Shown one piece after another: positions 1 to 8,934 of a stretch of 64,000 nt of DNA. The first letter of the stretch is position 1. Every line of letters starts with the position of its first letter. A model generated the notes under the pieces. It was not told the DNA's origin. It ran no database searches and saw only the letters and a list, made by a program, of their open reading frames with translations. The stretch comes from SAR324 cluster bacterium (GTDB taxonomy: Bacteria > SAR324 > NAC60-12): the NCBI GenBank assembly GCA_015232315.1, contig JADFZZ010000003.1, forward strand, positions 48,194 through 112,193, written 5' to 3'. The position numbers were made by a program, and so were the translations under genes.

Positions 1-277
1 GATTTGAGATATTGCCAATATTTTGATGCAGCGCACCTCGCAAATGGTATATCAAATCCAGAAACTGTCTGGATTCCCGTAAATTCCGGATCACATGCAC
101 CTGATTTTTGATAAACTGCCAATCATATTCTTCAGTGGCCTCAACATGTTTCCAGTTCTCATTGCCTTCCAGTTTATCCAGTTGCCTGGCCGCGTCATGC
201 CATGTCTGGTAATGTTCCGCATTGGCCATGATTTTTTGATTGAGTCTGATTCCATCTTTTTTCAGAAAATTTTTCAT
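1..277 (-). CDS. Patatin-like lipase with DUF3336, N-terminal part (cut by window edge)
   Basis: Reading the minus strand from an ATG at 277 gives 92 open codons that run off the window. The translation starts MKNFLKKDGIRLNQKIM and continues with W-x2-A-x3-LDKLEGNENW, then YDWQFIKNQ, LRESRQ and LRGALHQNIGNISN. This spacing (W..A..LD.L.G...W, then YD, then LR..R, then LH.N.G.I.N) is that of DUF3336, the helical domain in front of patatin-type triacylglycerol lipases and phospholipases. The catalytic G-x-S-x-G and D-G motifs would lie outside the window, so lipase activity is inferred from the family. It is followed downstream of its start by a transposase remnant and pyk. Domain recognition is by eye. 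Confidence 0.72.
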   Translation of the reverse strand, partial: MKNFLKKDGIRLNQKIMANAEHYQTWHDAARQLDKLEGNENWKHVEATEEYDWQFIKNQVHVIRNLRESRQFLDLIYHLRGALHQNIGNISN

Positions 278-388
278 GGTGTTTCTTCGTTCAAAATCAT
301 TAGAAAGTCCCTGCTGTCACATGAATCAAATGAGAGCATGGGATAGTAAACATAACGCGAATCGGCAATTCCGCTGTTCATATTTTTG

Positions 389-523
389 TTATGTGTAGTT
401 TTCATCGGTTTCCCAGTTTAACGGGTTATTGATGATGTATTGCCGAATCCTGTTCAGTTCATTTTCGCCACGGATAATGCGGTCAAAAAACCTGTTTTTG
501 TTCTGGTAAAGACCTTCCCGACC
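389..523 (-). pseudogene. C-terminal remnant of a REP-associated (Y1/IS200-like) transposase
   Basis: The frame ending at TAA 389-391 reads GLYQNKNRFFDRIIRGENE, followed by LNRIRQYIINNPLNW and ETDENYT. The pattern FFDRIIR.E.EL..IRQYIINNP..W is the characteristic C-terminal end of REP-associated tyrosine (Y1, RAYT-like) transposases. An in-frame TGA at 524-526 ends the match upstream, and there is no start codon. The catalytic HUH and tyrosine region is gone, because pyk lies directly upstream. It is therefore a decayed fragment with no expected activity. It matters because REP-like hairpins occur elsewhere in the window. Confidence 0.6.
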
Positions 524-549
524 TCAAGGATCAAGCGAACACGGCAACC

Positions 550-1953
550 TCAACCAAGTGTATAGAGTTGAACGCTGTGAACAGTGCGATCTTTTACAAA
601 AATATCAGTAAATACAACGACACGGTCGCCTGCTTTGAAGCCTTCTGACTTTTTAAGTATCTCAAACGCATTAGACAAGGCATCCTGTGGCGAATCAAAA
701 TAGGTCGTCAGGAAGGGAACCACCCCCCAATACAAAGACAGCGTTCGATAAGTTTTTTGAAGATACGTGAAGGCGTAAATATTGGAATGTCGAGGTCTGT
801 TATTGATAATACGCTCCGCGCTTTTACCAAACTCGGTCAGTACGACAATGCCTTTCAATTGCAGATCCGTTGCCAGTTTCACTGCGGCGGCGGCCATGTG
901 ATGCCGGTCTTCCAGTTTTTCCAGACTGGCCCAAAGGTGCATGCCTGGCAGTTGTTCGGTTTTTTTAGCGATTTTCCCTAATTGTTCCAGTGCCTTGATG
1001 GGATATTTTCCCACCCCGGTTTCGCCTGAAAGCATGACTGCATCGACTTCCTGGGTGATGGCATTGGACACATCGGTCACTTCAGCGCGGGTCGGAATCG
1101 GATTATCAATCATCGTCTCCAGAAGCTGAGTCGCAATGATTACCCGTTTTCCAAGTTTCGCACACATTTCAACCAGTTGCCGCTGTACATTGGGGATATC
1201 CTCAATTTCAATTTCAATGCCGAGATCTCCTCGAGCGACCATGATTCCATCAGCGGCTCTAGCAATTTCATAGGCGTTCTTCAACCCTTCCTGCTCCTCA
1301 ATTTTCGCGATGATCTTGACCCGGTGCCTGTCTTCCCCCAAAAATCCCTTGAGTTCCCAGATATCTTCAGCGGAGCGTACAAACGACATTGCGATAAAAT
1401 CCACATCATTTTGCAAACCAAACCTGATATCTTCCTTGTCCTTGTCTGTGACAGACGGCAGATTCACCCGGGTTCCCGGCAAATTGACGTGCCGCCGGCC
1501 TTTGAGGATCCCACCATCGGTGACTTCGCAAATGAGGTGTTTTTCATATTTTTCCAACACCTTCAGATTGATCAGTCCGCTGTCAAGAATCACAGTGTTT
1601 CCAATATTCATGGACTTGACCATATCCTGATACGTCACATAAATCAGGGGATATTCCGTACGCAGACTGTCATCGACACTGACCGCAACCAGCATTCCCT
1701 GGGTCAGCGTCATTGGTTCCTTCAAATCTCCGGTGCGTATCTCTGGTCCTTTTGTATCGAGCAATGTCGCGACCGGAAACTTTGATTCCTGATTGATTTT
1801 TTTGATATGATCCAGGACGATTTTGTGGGAGGCATGATCCCCATGAGACATATTAACCCTGGCAATATTCATTCCCGACTGTTGCAGTTTTTTAAGCATC
1901 TCATAAGAATTCGTTGCCGGACCAATCGTACAGATTATTTTGGTTTTTCTCAT
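550..1953 (-). CDS. pyk: Pyruvate kinase
   Basis: Catalyses the last step of glycolysis in the cytoplasm: phosphoenolpyruvate plus ADP to pyruvate plus ATP. The 467-residue product has the normal length. Motifs in order are CTIGPATNS, ARVNMSHG, LLDTKGPEIRTG, the catalytic-lysine region IIAKIEEQEGL, MVARGDLGIE, ATQLLETM and PTRAEVTDVSNA, followed by the regulatory C-terminal domain. The Glu in DTKGPE is typical of K+-dependent enzymes. The frame is open to 2052, but the ATG at 1953 has AAGGA just upstream and gives the canonical MRKTKIICTIGP start. It is divergent from the CNB-SpoIIE gene. It is not clustered with pgk or pgm, which lie about 46-49 kb away. Confidence 0.97.
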   Translation of the reverse strand: MRKTKIICTIGPATNSYEMLKKLQQSGMNIARVNMSHGDHASHKIVLDHIKKINQESKFPVATLLDTKGPEIRTGDLKEPMTLTQGMLVAVSVDDSLRTEYPLIYVTYQDMVKSMNIGNTVILDSGLINLKVLEKYEKHLICEVTDGGILKGRRHVNLPGTRVNLPSVTDKDKEDIRFGLQNDVDFIAMSFVRSAEDIWELKGFLGEDRHRVKIIAKIEEQEGLKNAYEIARAADGIMVARGDLGIEIEIEDIPNVQRQLVEMCAKLGKRVIIATQLLETMIDNPIPTRAEVTDVSNAITQEVDAVMLSGETGVGKYPIKALEQLGKIAKKTEQLPGMHLWASLEKLEDRHHMAAAAVKLATDLQLKGIVVLTEFGKSAERIINNRPRHSNIYAFTYLQKTYRTLSLYWGVVPFLTTYFDSPQDALSNAFEILKKSEGFKAGDRVVVFTDIFVKDRTVHSVQLYTLG

Positions 1954-2101
1954 ATTTCCTTCCATAAAAGTAAATGCGTCAAAATTTCTGAATCCTTCAT
2001 GCAGTAAAAAAGATTGCAGGACAAATTCATTGCAGATTTGGATTCTATTCACTATACAAAAATCAACCTGATAATTTCCAACTCAAAAAAAGATTTTACG
2101 T

Positions 2102-3298
2102 ATGTCGCCTGTCAAACAGCGTGTTTATAATTTTTTACGCGAATCCCGCTATTTTGAAAATGTTTCGGCTGAACAGATACTGGAGATCCTTGAATTAGCC
2201 CATATCCAAATCTTTCAAAAAGGCCAAATCATTCTTAAACAAAATGAAATAAATGAAGTAGTGCATTTCCTGATCTCTGGAAAACTGGCGATCAAGGTGG
2301 ATGATGAAATTGTGTATGTCATGTCACGAACAGGCGATATTTTCGGAGAAATGAGTGTCATCACCGGCGAACCATGTAGCGCGACGGTGGAAGCGTTTGA
2401 AGATGTGGAAACAATTTCAATCGCTACGCCAAATCTGATCAGCATCCATGAAGACATGAATCACAACCTCCATGGAACATTTTATCACTGGATGTCCCGC
2501 ATCCTTTCAGAAAGACTCAAGATAACCACTCAAAAGGCCAAATTGTTTGAGATCATGAACCGGGAGTTCAAACAGAATGTGGATAACGCCAAAGCCTTTC
2601 AACATGATCTGTTCTCAGCCAGACTGGAAACAATCCCCAATTTTCCACTGTCCATGAAATGTGAGTTCGCGGATATTCTCGGCGGAGATTTTTATGGGGT
2701 GTTTTATGTTCAACGCGATATGTATGGCATTGTGATCGGTGATGTGTCAGGGCATGGAATCGCGGCATCGCTGCTGGCTGTCAACACCCTGAATCTCTTT
2801 CAATTGTTTTCACGGGCAGTTTCCTCCAGCAAACGGGTGATGGACTATATCAACAATCTCTCAGAAGCGATTATGCCGCATGAGCGTTTTGTCGTCTGCC
2901 TGTATTTGATTTATGATGCCCAGAATCAGGAATTGCTCTATACACATGCCGGCAAACAACCGGCGCTGGTGCTGCGCGGTGCCGATATAATTCCGCTGGA
3001 CCCGACCCCGGGATTGGCACTGGGGATCACCCCCAGCGATATTGCGTGTTTCAGTGAGGAATTTTTTCCGTTGGAACCGGGAGACCGTTTGATTCTGTTC
3101 ACGGATGGAGTCTGTGAGGTTTTTGAAAATTCAGGCAAAAATGATGGAATGGACAACCTCATCGGTTTTATCAGCGAAAACGCGAACCTCTCGTCCAACG
3201 CTCTGGTGGCACAGGTTTATGCTCAGCAAAACAGGCTCCAGGCCGGAGCACAGGCCGACGATTTTCTGTTCATGGTTTTTGATCAGCAGGCTGAGTGA
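2102..3298 (+). CDS. Cyclic-nucleotide-binding-like domain fused to SpoIIE-type PP2C phosphatase
   Basis: Residues about 15-135 form a CNB/CRP-type beta-roll (FQKGQIILKQNE, then GDIFGEMSVITGEPCSATV). Residues about 180-398 form a SpoIIE/PPM serine phosphatase with GDFYG, IGDVSGHG, HAGKQPAL, LFTDGVCE and ADDFLFMVF, which supply the metal-binding aspartates. Such proteins usually dephosphorylate anti-sigma-factor antagonists (STAS proteins) in partner-switching pathways. The phosphate-binding cassette has Cys where cNMP binders normally carry Arg (GEPCSATV against GE.RSATV), so the input domain may not bind cAMP or cGMP. No good ribosome-binding site precedes the ATG. No STAS partner is nearby. 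Phosphatase assignment is firm; pathway is inferred. Confidence 0.88.
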   Translation: MSPVKQRVYNFLRESRYFENVSAEQILEILELAHIQIFQKGQIILKQNEINEVVHFLISGKLAIKVDDEIVYVMSRTGDIFGEMSVITGEPCSATVEAFEDVETISIATPNLISIHEDMNHNLHGTFYHWMSRILSERLKITTQKAKLFEIMNREFKQNVDNAKAFQHDLFSARLETIPNFPLSMKCEFADILGGDFYGVFYVQRDMYGIVIGDVSGHGIAASLLAVNTLNLFQLFSRAVSSSKRVMDYINNLSEAIMPHERFVVCLYLIYDAQNQELLYTHAGKQPALVLRGADIIPLDPTPGLALGITPSDIACFSEEFFPLEPGDRLILFTDGVCEVFENSGKNDGMDNLIGFISENANLSSNALVAQVYAQQNRLQAGAQADDFLFMVFDQQAE

Positions 3299-3340
3299 GT
3301 CTGAAATGACGCAAACACTGATATTCTGATTCATGAGCCA

Positions 3341-3553
3341 TCAATCCTGTTCGTCAGGATCTTCCATGATTCTTGCCGGTCGTCGGCATTGATTGAATTC
3401 ATCGTGGGAATAACTGTAGGCTTCTTTTTTCCGGGCCATCATCCGGGCATCTTCCATTTTTGAAAGACACTCCTCATAATTTTTTTCATGGAAGGATTTG
3501 CAACCACACAGGTATAAGGCGGCCATAAGGCAAAGGAGGATCAGTCGTTTCAT
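3341..3553 (-). CDS. Small lipoprotein, unknown function
   Basis: The 70-residue product starts MKRLILLCLMAALYLCGCKSF. This is a basic N-terminus, a hydrophobic core and a lipobox (L-C-G-C) ready for lipidation, so the mature part (about 52 residues, charged and rich in Met, Glu and Arg) should be membrane anchored. Two further Cys are present. No family was recognised. It is convergent with the CNB-SpoIIE gene, with only 42 bases between the stops. The ribosome-binding site is weak. The lipobox in so short a frame is the main argument that it is real. Confidence 0.6.
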   Translation of the reverse strand: MKRLILLCLMAALYLCGCKSFHEKNYEECLSKMEDARMMARKKEAYSYSHDEFNQCRRPARIMEDPDEQD

Positions 3554-3814
3554 GGTTCTGTCGTTGCTGTTTCAGTGATAAAATACATTCTATTTTAAAT
3601 GATGGGTTTGATCACATTTTCAGTCATGTATCCCAAACCGTGTCTTTGATTTTTTTCCGATTCTGGTTTGATATTTCAGGGGCAGACTGTTGTGTCTCGT
3701 GAGTAGTGCGAACATACAGATTCGCCCCTCTGTTTTATGGCATAAAATTTGACCAACCCCGGAACATAAAGTGAAGAATATCCTATCGGTAAGCAAGTGG
3801 TTCCGCAACTATTG

Positions 3815-6136
3815 CTATAGGGAGTTAATGACCAAAGATTCTTCCTTACCGGGGTTATTCAGGCGAAAAATCGAAACAGAATTTTTTAAGGCATCCACCT
3901 GTGTGGAAATCTGGTTGCTCACATCATACATGTGCTGATTTCCATTATGGATGCTCTCTACGGATTTCTGGATATTGGCAATATGTAGATTCACATTTTT
4001 CAGTTGATCTAAAGATGCGACATTCCGTGCAGTCACAGAATGAAGTTCCTGATTTCCTTCAGCAACATTGATGGAAACTTCTTTGGATGCCAGAAACGCC
4101 TCACTCACAGCCCGACTGATTTCTTTGAGTCCTTTTTCTGCTTGATGTGTATTGAGCGATGCGTTTTTTCCGGCATCGGCCAGTAAATAAATAGACTGTG
4201 CGATTTCATTGGCCGATTGATGTTGTTCATCAATGGAAGATCCTACCTTCTGATTTATTTCCACAACTCTGGAGATCACCCCGGTGACTGTTTGAGTATT
4301 TTCCATGGCTTTACGGATATGGGTCTGTACCTGACTAATTTGTTCCGCAATTTCATTGTTTGCGGTTGCTGTTTGCTGAGCGAGATTTTTGACTTCAGAC
4401 GCCACGACAGCAAATCCTCTTCCTGCATCCCCGGCACTTGCGGCCTCAATGGTCGCATTGAGTGCCAGCATACTCGTTTGTCCCGCGATGTTGTCAATCA
4501 ATTTCACAATCTTGCCAATCCGGGTTGAACTTTCATGCAATTCATTCATGACGGAAACCATTTCATTCGCATCCTGTTTCGCCTCGGATGAAATTTGATT
4601 GGTTTCTCTGGCACTGTCAGACATGGAAGAAAGCGCTACCGACATTTGTTGTGCAGATGCCGACAAGGTTTGGATGTTGTTTGAGAACTGTTCAATATTT
4701 TTTGAAACACCCGCCATGTTGCTGGAGGAGTCCTGAGCGTTATTAGAAATGGTACTCAGGTTGGAACTCAATTCTTCAATAGCCGCGGCCAAAGAAGAGA
4801 TTTCCCCTGAAATGTTCTTTAAATCCTGCACATTGGCATTCACACCCTGATTGAGGTTGCCGGCTTCTTTGACAATGAGCAACGTGTCAGAATGGATCTG
4901 CTCACTTTCAGCCAGCATGGATTCCGAACGGTTTTTCATTTCATTGAAGGTGCCTATGAGTTTGTTGGTGGCAATCAGAATTTGAGTCACAATACTTTTC
5001 AAACTATCCAGCACAAAATTGATGACAGACAAAACCTTGCCGGTCTCATCTGTGGATGTGACCTCCACTTTCAATTCCAGATTGCCGGTTGCTAATTCAG
5101 TCATCAGGTTTTGTGCATTCAACAAGGAATGGGTGATGGCACGAACAATCACGACACAGAAACAAAGTGAAAGCATCAGTACCAGCGCAACCGCAACCAA
5201 TTGAGTGTATTTTGTGCTGTTCAAACCGCTGATACGCTCATTCAGAAGTCCATCCAGTTCAACGATAGCCGTGTCCCATAAACCAAATTGAGCAGAAAGG
5301 GCCCGCAGTCCAGCGGATTGAATCTTATCATAGGTGATGTTTATGGAACTCGTTTGCACAACGTTTTCCTGGATTATTTTCAGAAACTCCCGGGTTGTTT
5401 CATGAGTGTTTTGCAAGGGTTGTCGCATAACATCAGCTATCAATCGTGTCCTGTCATACTTGTCAGTGTTATGGGTGATTGCCAGTTGCAAGCCATCAGA
5501 CATTTCCTGTAATGTGGACTCCACATTTCCCAGCAAAACAATGATATGAATTTTTTCATCCATGGATAGTGCATGTGGATTGCTCAAAATTTGTTGTGAG
5601 AACAACATTGTCTGAGTCATCAGATCCTCAAGTTTGGGAAGTTTGAGAAGTGTGGCATCCATGAGGTAATACGTGTCCAGATCCGGATCGAGAATCAGAT
5701 TGGATTCATCGCCTACCACGGTGATGACTCCCTTGAGGGTTGCTGCAAAAGTCTGCAAAAGTTCTAAAGTTGTTGTTGCGCTGGTTTGAGATTTAAGCGA
5801 ATCCCATTGCGCAGTCAGAGCTTGAATCTGGTTGTCAATGTTCAGGATCTCCGACTGGGTTTTACCTTCCTTTTTCAATCGTTCCAGGGTGTCTTCAATC
5901 GCGGCGGGAGGGTTGCTCCCCCGAGTCTGTGTGACAAGACCCAGATGGTATTTCTGGATGTTTTCCTGGAGTTGTCTCAGGTGTCGAAGATAGAGATCGC
6001 CTGTGATTTCTTTTTGAGCAAAATCAATCCGCCATTGGTGGGTTTCAATCAGTAAAAACAGAAGGATCAGAATCGGAATTACAAATGATGCAACAATCAG
6101 GGATAATTTGTTGGCAATTTTCATATTTTTTAACAT
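3815..6136 (-). CDS. Methyl-accepting chemotaxis protein
   Basis: Transmembrane chemoreceptor that signals to CheA/CheW. The 773 residues contain TM1 (about 11-28), a helical periplasmic sensor of about 280 residues, TM2 (about 308-332, LVAVALVLMLSLCF), a HAMP domain (about 335-390) and a long coiled-coil signalling domain. The hairpin tip reads NATIEAASAGDAGRGFAVV followed by ASEVKNLA at about residues 560-586, which is the conserved MCP signature with Thr, Ser and Asp substitutions. GGAG lies six bases before the ATG. No che genes are adjacent, so it is an orphan receptor. The ligand cannot be read from the sequence. Confidence 0.93.
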   Translation of the reverse strand: MLKNMKIANKLSLIVASFVIPILILLFLLIETHQWRIDFAQKEITGDLYLRHLRQLQENIQKYHLGLVTQTRGSNPPAAIEDTLERLKKEGKTQSEILNIDNQIQALTAQWDSLKSQTSATTTLELLQTFAATLKGVITVVGDESNLILDPDLDTYYLMDATLLKLPKLEDLMTQTMLFSQQILSNPHALSMDEKIHIIVLLGNVESTLQEMSDGLQLAITHNTDKYDRTRLIADVMRQPLQNTHETTREFLKIIQENVVQTSSINITYDKIQSAGLRALSAQFGLWDTAIVELDGLLNERISGLNSTKYTQLVAVALVLMLSLCFCVVIVRAITHSLLNAQNLMTELATGNLELKVEVTSTDETGKVLSVINFVLDSLKSIVTQILIATNKLIGTFNEMKNRSESMLAESEQIHSDTLLIVKEAGNLNQGVNANVQDLKNISGEISSLAAAIEELSSNLSTISNNAQDSSSNMAGVSKNIEQFSNNIQTLSASAQQMSVALSSMSDSARETNQISSEAKQDANEMVSVMNELHESSTRIGKIVKLIDNIAGQTSMLALNATIEAASAGDAGRGFAVVASEVKNLAQQTATANNEIAEQISQVQTHIRKAMENTQTVTGVISRVVEINQKVGSSIDEQHQSANEIAQSIYLLADAGKNASLNTHQAEKGLKEISRAVSEAFLASKEVSINVAEGNQELHSVTARNVASLDQLKNVNLHIANIQKSVESIHNGNQHMYDVSNQISTQVDALKNSVSIFRLNNPGKEESLVINSL

Positions 6137-6625
6137 AACGCACTCCAGCCATATTGGATATTGATTTCAATTGTTTTTTTATTCAAAATTCCGAAATCCA
6201 ATCTTGCAATCTTCGCACCTTAAAGGCTTTGGCCAGTTTAGGCGAACGCCGGGAAAAAATTTATCCAGCTTCGCGAGAACGACACGGAGACAGACATAAG
6301 ACAGGATATATTTATGGCTGGTGAGCTCCTTAGTTTCTGATCTTATTTACTTTTCATGCCTAAGTATCCGTTAACTGAATCACGTCCAAAGGACAAGAAT
6401 ATATCTCAGAGGATTTTCCAATTATTTCATTATGAAAACAAATGCTCCCGCCTTCAGACAAATAAAGAAAATTCCCGGTGCCCGGCTTTGGTGATGACAC
6501 GTTCTTTATGCCGGTAATATGTATTGTCGCATTGACAATCCATGAGGGTTTCCGCATAAACAACAGACACACCTTGTGTCCAACTGAATCGGACACATTT
6601 CACAAGAATTATCATTCAAGGATTT
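6137..6625. other. 489-base intergenic region between the MCP gene and rnr
   Basis: The two flanking genes are divergent, so this stretch must hold promoters for both. I see no convincing gene. A minus-strand frame at 6360-6596 starts with GTG without a ribosome-binding site and matches no family I recognise. No hairpin or obvious operator was found. AAGGATTT directly precedes the rnr ATG and is its ribosome-binding site. Confidence 0.5.
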
Positions 6626-8821
6626 ATGGGAATTAAAACACGCTCTGTACTGCGTATGCTGGAACGCTCCACATCCCCCCTGACTGCCAAGCAGATCAGA
6701 AAACATCTGGGAATCAAGAAAAGCCAGAAAGCCAAACTGGTTGCGGAACTTTATAAACTGGTTCATTCAGGTCATCTCAAAGTGGAAAACGGGGCCTTCA
6801 TGCTGGCCAATCCTGTTTCAAAGAAAACAACGACAGCCAGGACTCACGAAAAAACAGCGTCACCCAAAACCACGGCACAGAAACCCTCCTCTCCGGACGC
6901 GAGAGTGGGCAACTTTGTGAAAAATCCGCGAGGTTACGGGTTTGTGAATACCGGGAGCGGAGAAAAAGATATTTTTGTTCCAGAAGAAAATCAGAATGGC
7001 GCCATGAACGGCGACATGGTTGAGGTCAGGGTGTTCCAGAAACGGGGCAGTGATCGCACCCGGGGTGTGATTGTCAAAGTTCTCAAACGGAGACTGTCCC
7101 TGATTGTCGCCAAACTCATCCGTGGACAGAAAACCACACTGGCTATTCCCTTGAATCAGGCACATGGACTCAAAGCGGTGGTGGTGCAACCCGAAAATGA
7201 CATGCCGGAAATTCCGTCAGGAGAACTGGTTGAACTGGAACTGATTCATGTTCCTGACAGTGAAGGTAGAAAATCGGCTCCGTTTGAAGGGAAAATCAAA
7301 CGAATCCTGCTGGAAGAATCCCTGGAGGAAATAGGCTTCCAGATGATTCTTACGGAAAATCAGGTACGCTTCACCATGCCTGAAGAAATCGAAGCGCATG
7401 CCGCAAAATTTCCTGACCGGGTGGTGCATAATCCTGAATCGTCGAGGGTGGATCAGCGGAATCTGGGATATGTGACCATTGACGGACGCACCGCCAGAGA
7501 TTTTGATGACGCGGTTTTTGTGCAAAAACAGGAGGATGGCCATTACCGGTTGTATGTCGCTATTGCCGATGTCGCCAATTATGTCCGTCCCAATGATCCG
7601 GTGGATGAGGAAGCCCTGCTGAGAGGAACCAGCGTCTATCTTCCAACCCATGCCATTCCCATGCTTCCCGAATCACTTTCCAACAATTTATGCAGTCTCA
7701 AACCCAGGGTCAATCGTCTCACTCTGACTTGTGAAATGTTGATCACGCCTGAGGGTGAAGTCGCGTCGTATGAAATCTATGAAAGCATCATCAAAAGTCA
7801 GGCCCGTCTGGTGTATGAAGATGTGGATGTGCTGTTTGAAGGCGGCAACAGTGTCATCAAGAAACAGGAAATCTGCGATTTGTTGTTTCTAATGCGGGAA
7901 CTCTCACAAATCATGGATGCCAAACGGACCCGGCGTGGTGCTATCGGTTTTTCCTTTCCGGACTATACCGTGCTGTTTGATGCCAACAACCACATGACCG
8001 GCATTAGAAAGCATTATCAGACCGGAGCCATGAAACTCATTGAGCAATTCATGCTGGAAGCCAACGAAACCGTCGCACGGCATTGCATCCACAACAAACT
8101 CCCTGCGCTGTACCGGGTTCATAAAGCCCCGGATGAAGTCAAACTTTCCAAACTTCAGGCTATTTTCTGGAACAACAATATTTCCGTGACGCTATCTGAT
8201 CTGGATGAGCCTGGAAAATTCAATGATCTGTTTGACAAGATCAAGGATCTCCCCAACAAGGACCAGCTTCAGATTCTGTTGTTACGCTGTATGTCACTCG
8301 CGGTTTACAGTCCGAAAAATGAAGGACACTATGGTTTGGCCGCGGAGTTTTACTGTCACTTCACCTCACCGATCCGGCGTTATCCTGACCTGGTGGTTCA
8401 TCGTGCGCTGAAACGTGAAATGAAAGCCAAACGACAGGGAAAAGCGCTGAAAAACGAACCTGTTTCGGCTGACTTGGCTGAATTGCTGTCTCAACGGGAG
8501 CGCACGGCTGAAACCGTTGAACATCAAAGCATTGACCTCATGAAAGTGATTTTCCTCTCCAAACGGGTGGGCGATACGTTTGTGGCTACGGTCAATTCTG
8601 TGGACAATGGCGGAATCACCATTGAACTGGAACCTGAAAATTTTGAGTGGTTTATTCCGTCTGAAGCCATGACAGATGACGCGTATATCTTTGATCGGGA
8701 CCGTTTGTGCTTGCGTGGTTCCAGAACAAAACGCGTCGTGAAATCCGGAGACCGGATTCAGGCACTGCTGGTACGGGCCGATATCATTCAGCGAAAACTC
8801 GAATTCGAAATCAGATTTTGA
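6626..8821 (+). CDS. rnr: Ribonuclease R (RNB-family 3'-5' exoribonuclease)
   Basis: Processive 3'-5' exonuclease that degrades structured RNA and takes part in mRNA decay and rRNA quality control. The 731 residues show an N-terminal winged-helix segment (about 1-60), cold-shock domains (NPRGYGFVNTGSGEKDIFVP at about 97), and the RNB catalytic domain. Its metal-binding Asp cluster lies in TIDGRTARDFDDAVF (about 283-297), with FTSPIRRYPDLVVHR later. The C-terminal S1 domain starts near VGDTFVATVNSV. The Lys-rich tail of the enterobacterial enzyme is absent, as in many other lineages. AAGG sits in front of the ATG. It is a single gene followed by an inverted repeat. Confidence 0.95.
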   Translation: MGIKTRSVLRMLERSTSPLTAKQIRKHLGIKKSQKAKLVAELYKLVHSGHLKVENGAFMLANPVSKKTTTARTHEKTASPKTTAQKPSSPDARVGNFVKNPRGYGFVNTGSGEKDIFVPEENQNGAMNGDMVEVRVFQKRGSDRTRGVIVKVLKRRLSLIVAKLIRGQKTTLAIPLNQAHGLKAVVVQPENDMPEIPSGELVELELIHVPDSEGRKSAPFEGKIKRILLEESLEEIGFQMILTENQVRFTMPEEIEAHAAKFPDRVVHNPESSRVDQRNLGYVTIDGRTARDFDDAVFVQKQEDGHYRLYVAIADVANYVRPNDPVDEEALLRGTSVYLPTHAIPMLPESLSNNLCSLKPRVNRLTLTCEMLITPEGEVASYEIYESIIKSQARLVYEDVDVLFEGGNSVIKKQEICDLLFLMRELSQIMDAKRTRRGAIGFSFPDYTVLFDANNHMTGIRKHYQTGAMKLIEQFMLEANETVARHCIHNKLPALYRVHKAPDEVKLSKLQAIFWNNNISVTLSDLDEPGKFNDLFDKIKDLPNKDQLQILLLRCMSLAVYSPKNEGHYGLAAEFYCHFTSPIRRYPDLVVHRALKREMKAKRQGKALKNEPVSADLAELLSQRERTAETVEHQSIDLMKVIFLSKRVGDTFVATVNSVDNGGITIELEPENFEWFIPSEAMTDDAYIFDRDRLCLRGSRTKRVVKSGDRIQALLVRADIIQRKLEFEIRF

Positions 8822-8843
8822 ATAATATTTTCTGCAAGGCACC

Positions 8844-8871
8844 GTAGAGACGCGCTATCGCACGTCTCTAC
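8844..8871. repeat. REP-like hairpin downstream of rnr
   Basis: GTAGAGACG (8844-8852) and CGTCTCTAC (8863-8871) form a perfect 9-bp stem with a 10-base loop. Elements with GTAGAGACG...CGTCTCTAC arms are a known kind of dispersed extragenic palindrome in bacteria. It starts 22 bases after the rnr stop and has no U-run, so it may work as an mRNA 3'-end stabiliser more than as an intrinsic terminator. Confidence 0.6.
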
Positions 8872-8934
8872 CGACTGAGAAAGAGTTAAAGATATCCAGT
8901 ATTTGTCTATTCTTAATGAAGCAAAAAAGGTTGA

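Noticed and set aside
3620..3808. 62-codon minus-strand frame between lipoprotein and MCP genes
   Set aside because: No ribosome-binding site and no protein-like pattern; the 260-base gap otherwise shows nothing I can support.
6360..6596. 78-codon minus-strand frame in the gap before rnr
   Set aside because: GTG start without ribosome-binding site, no family likeness, and the composition does not stand out from intergenic DNA.
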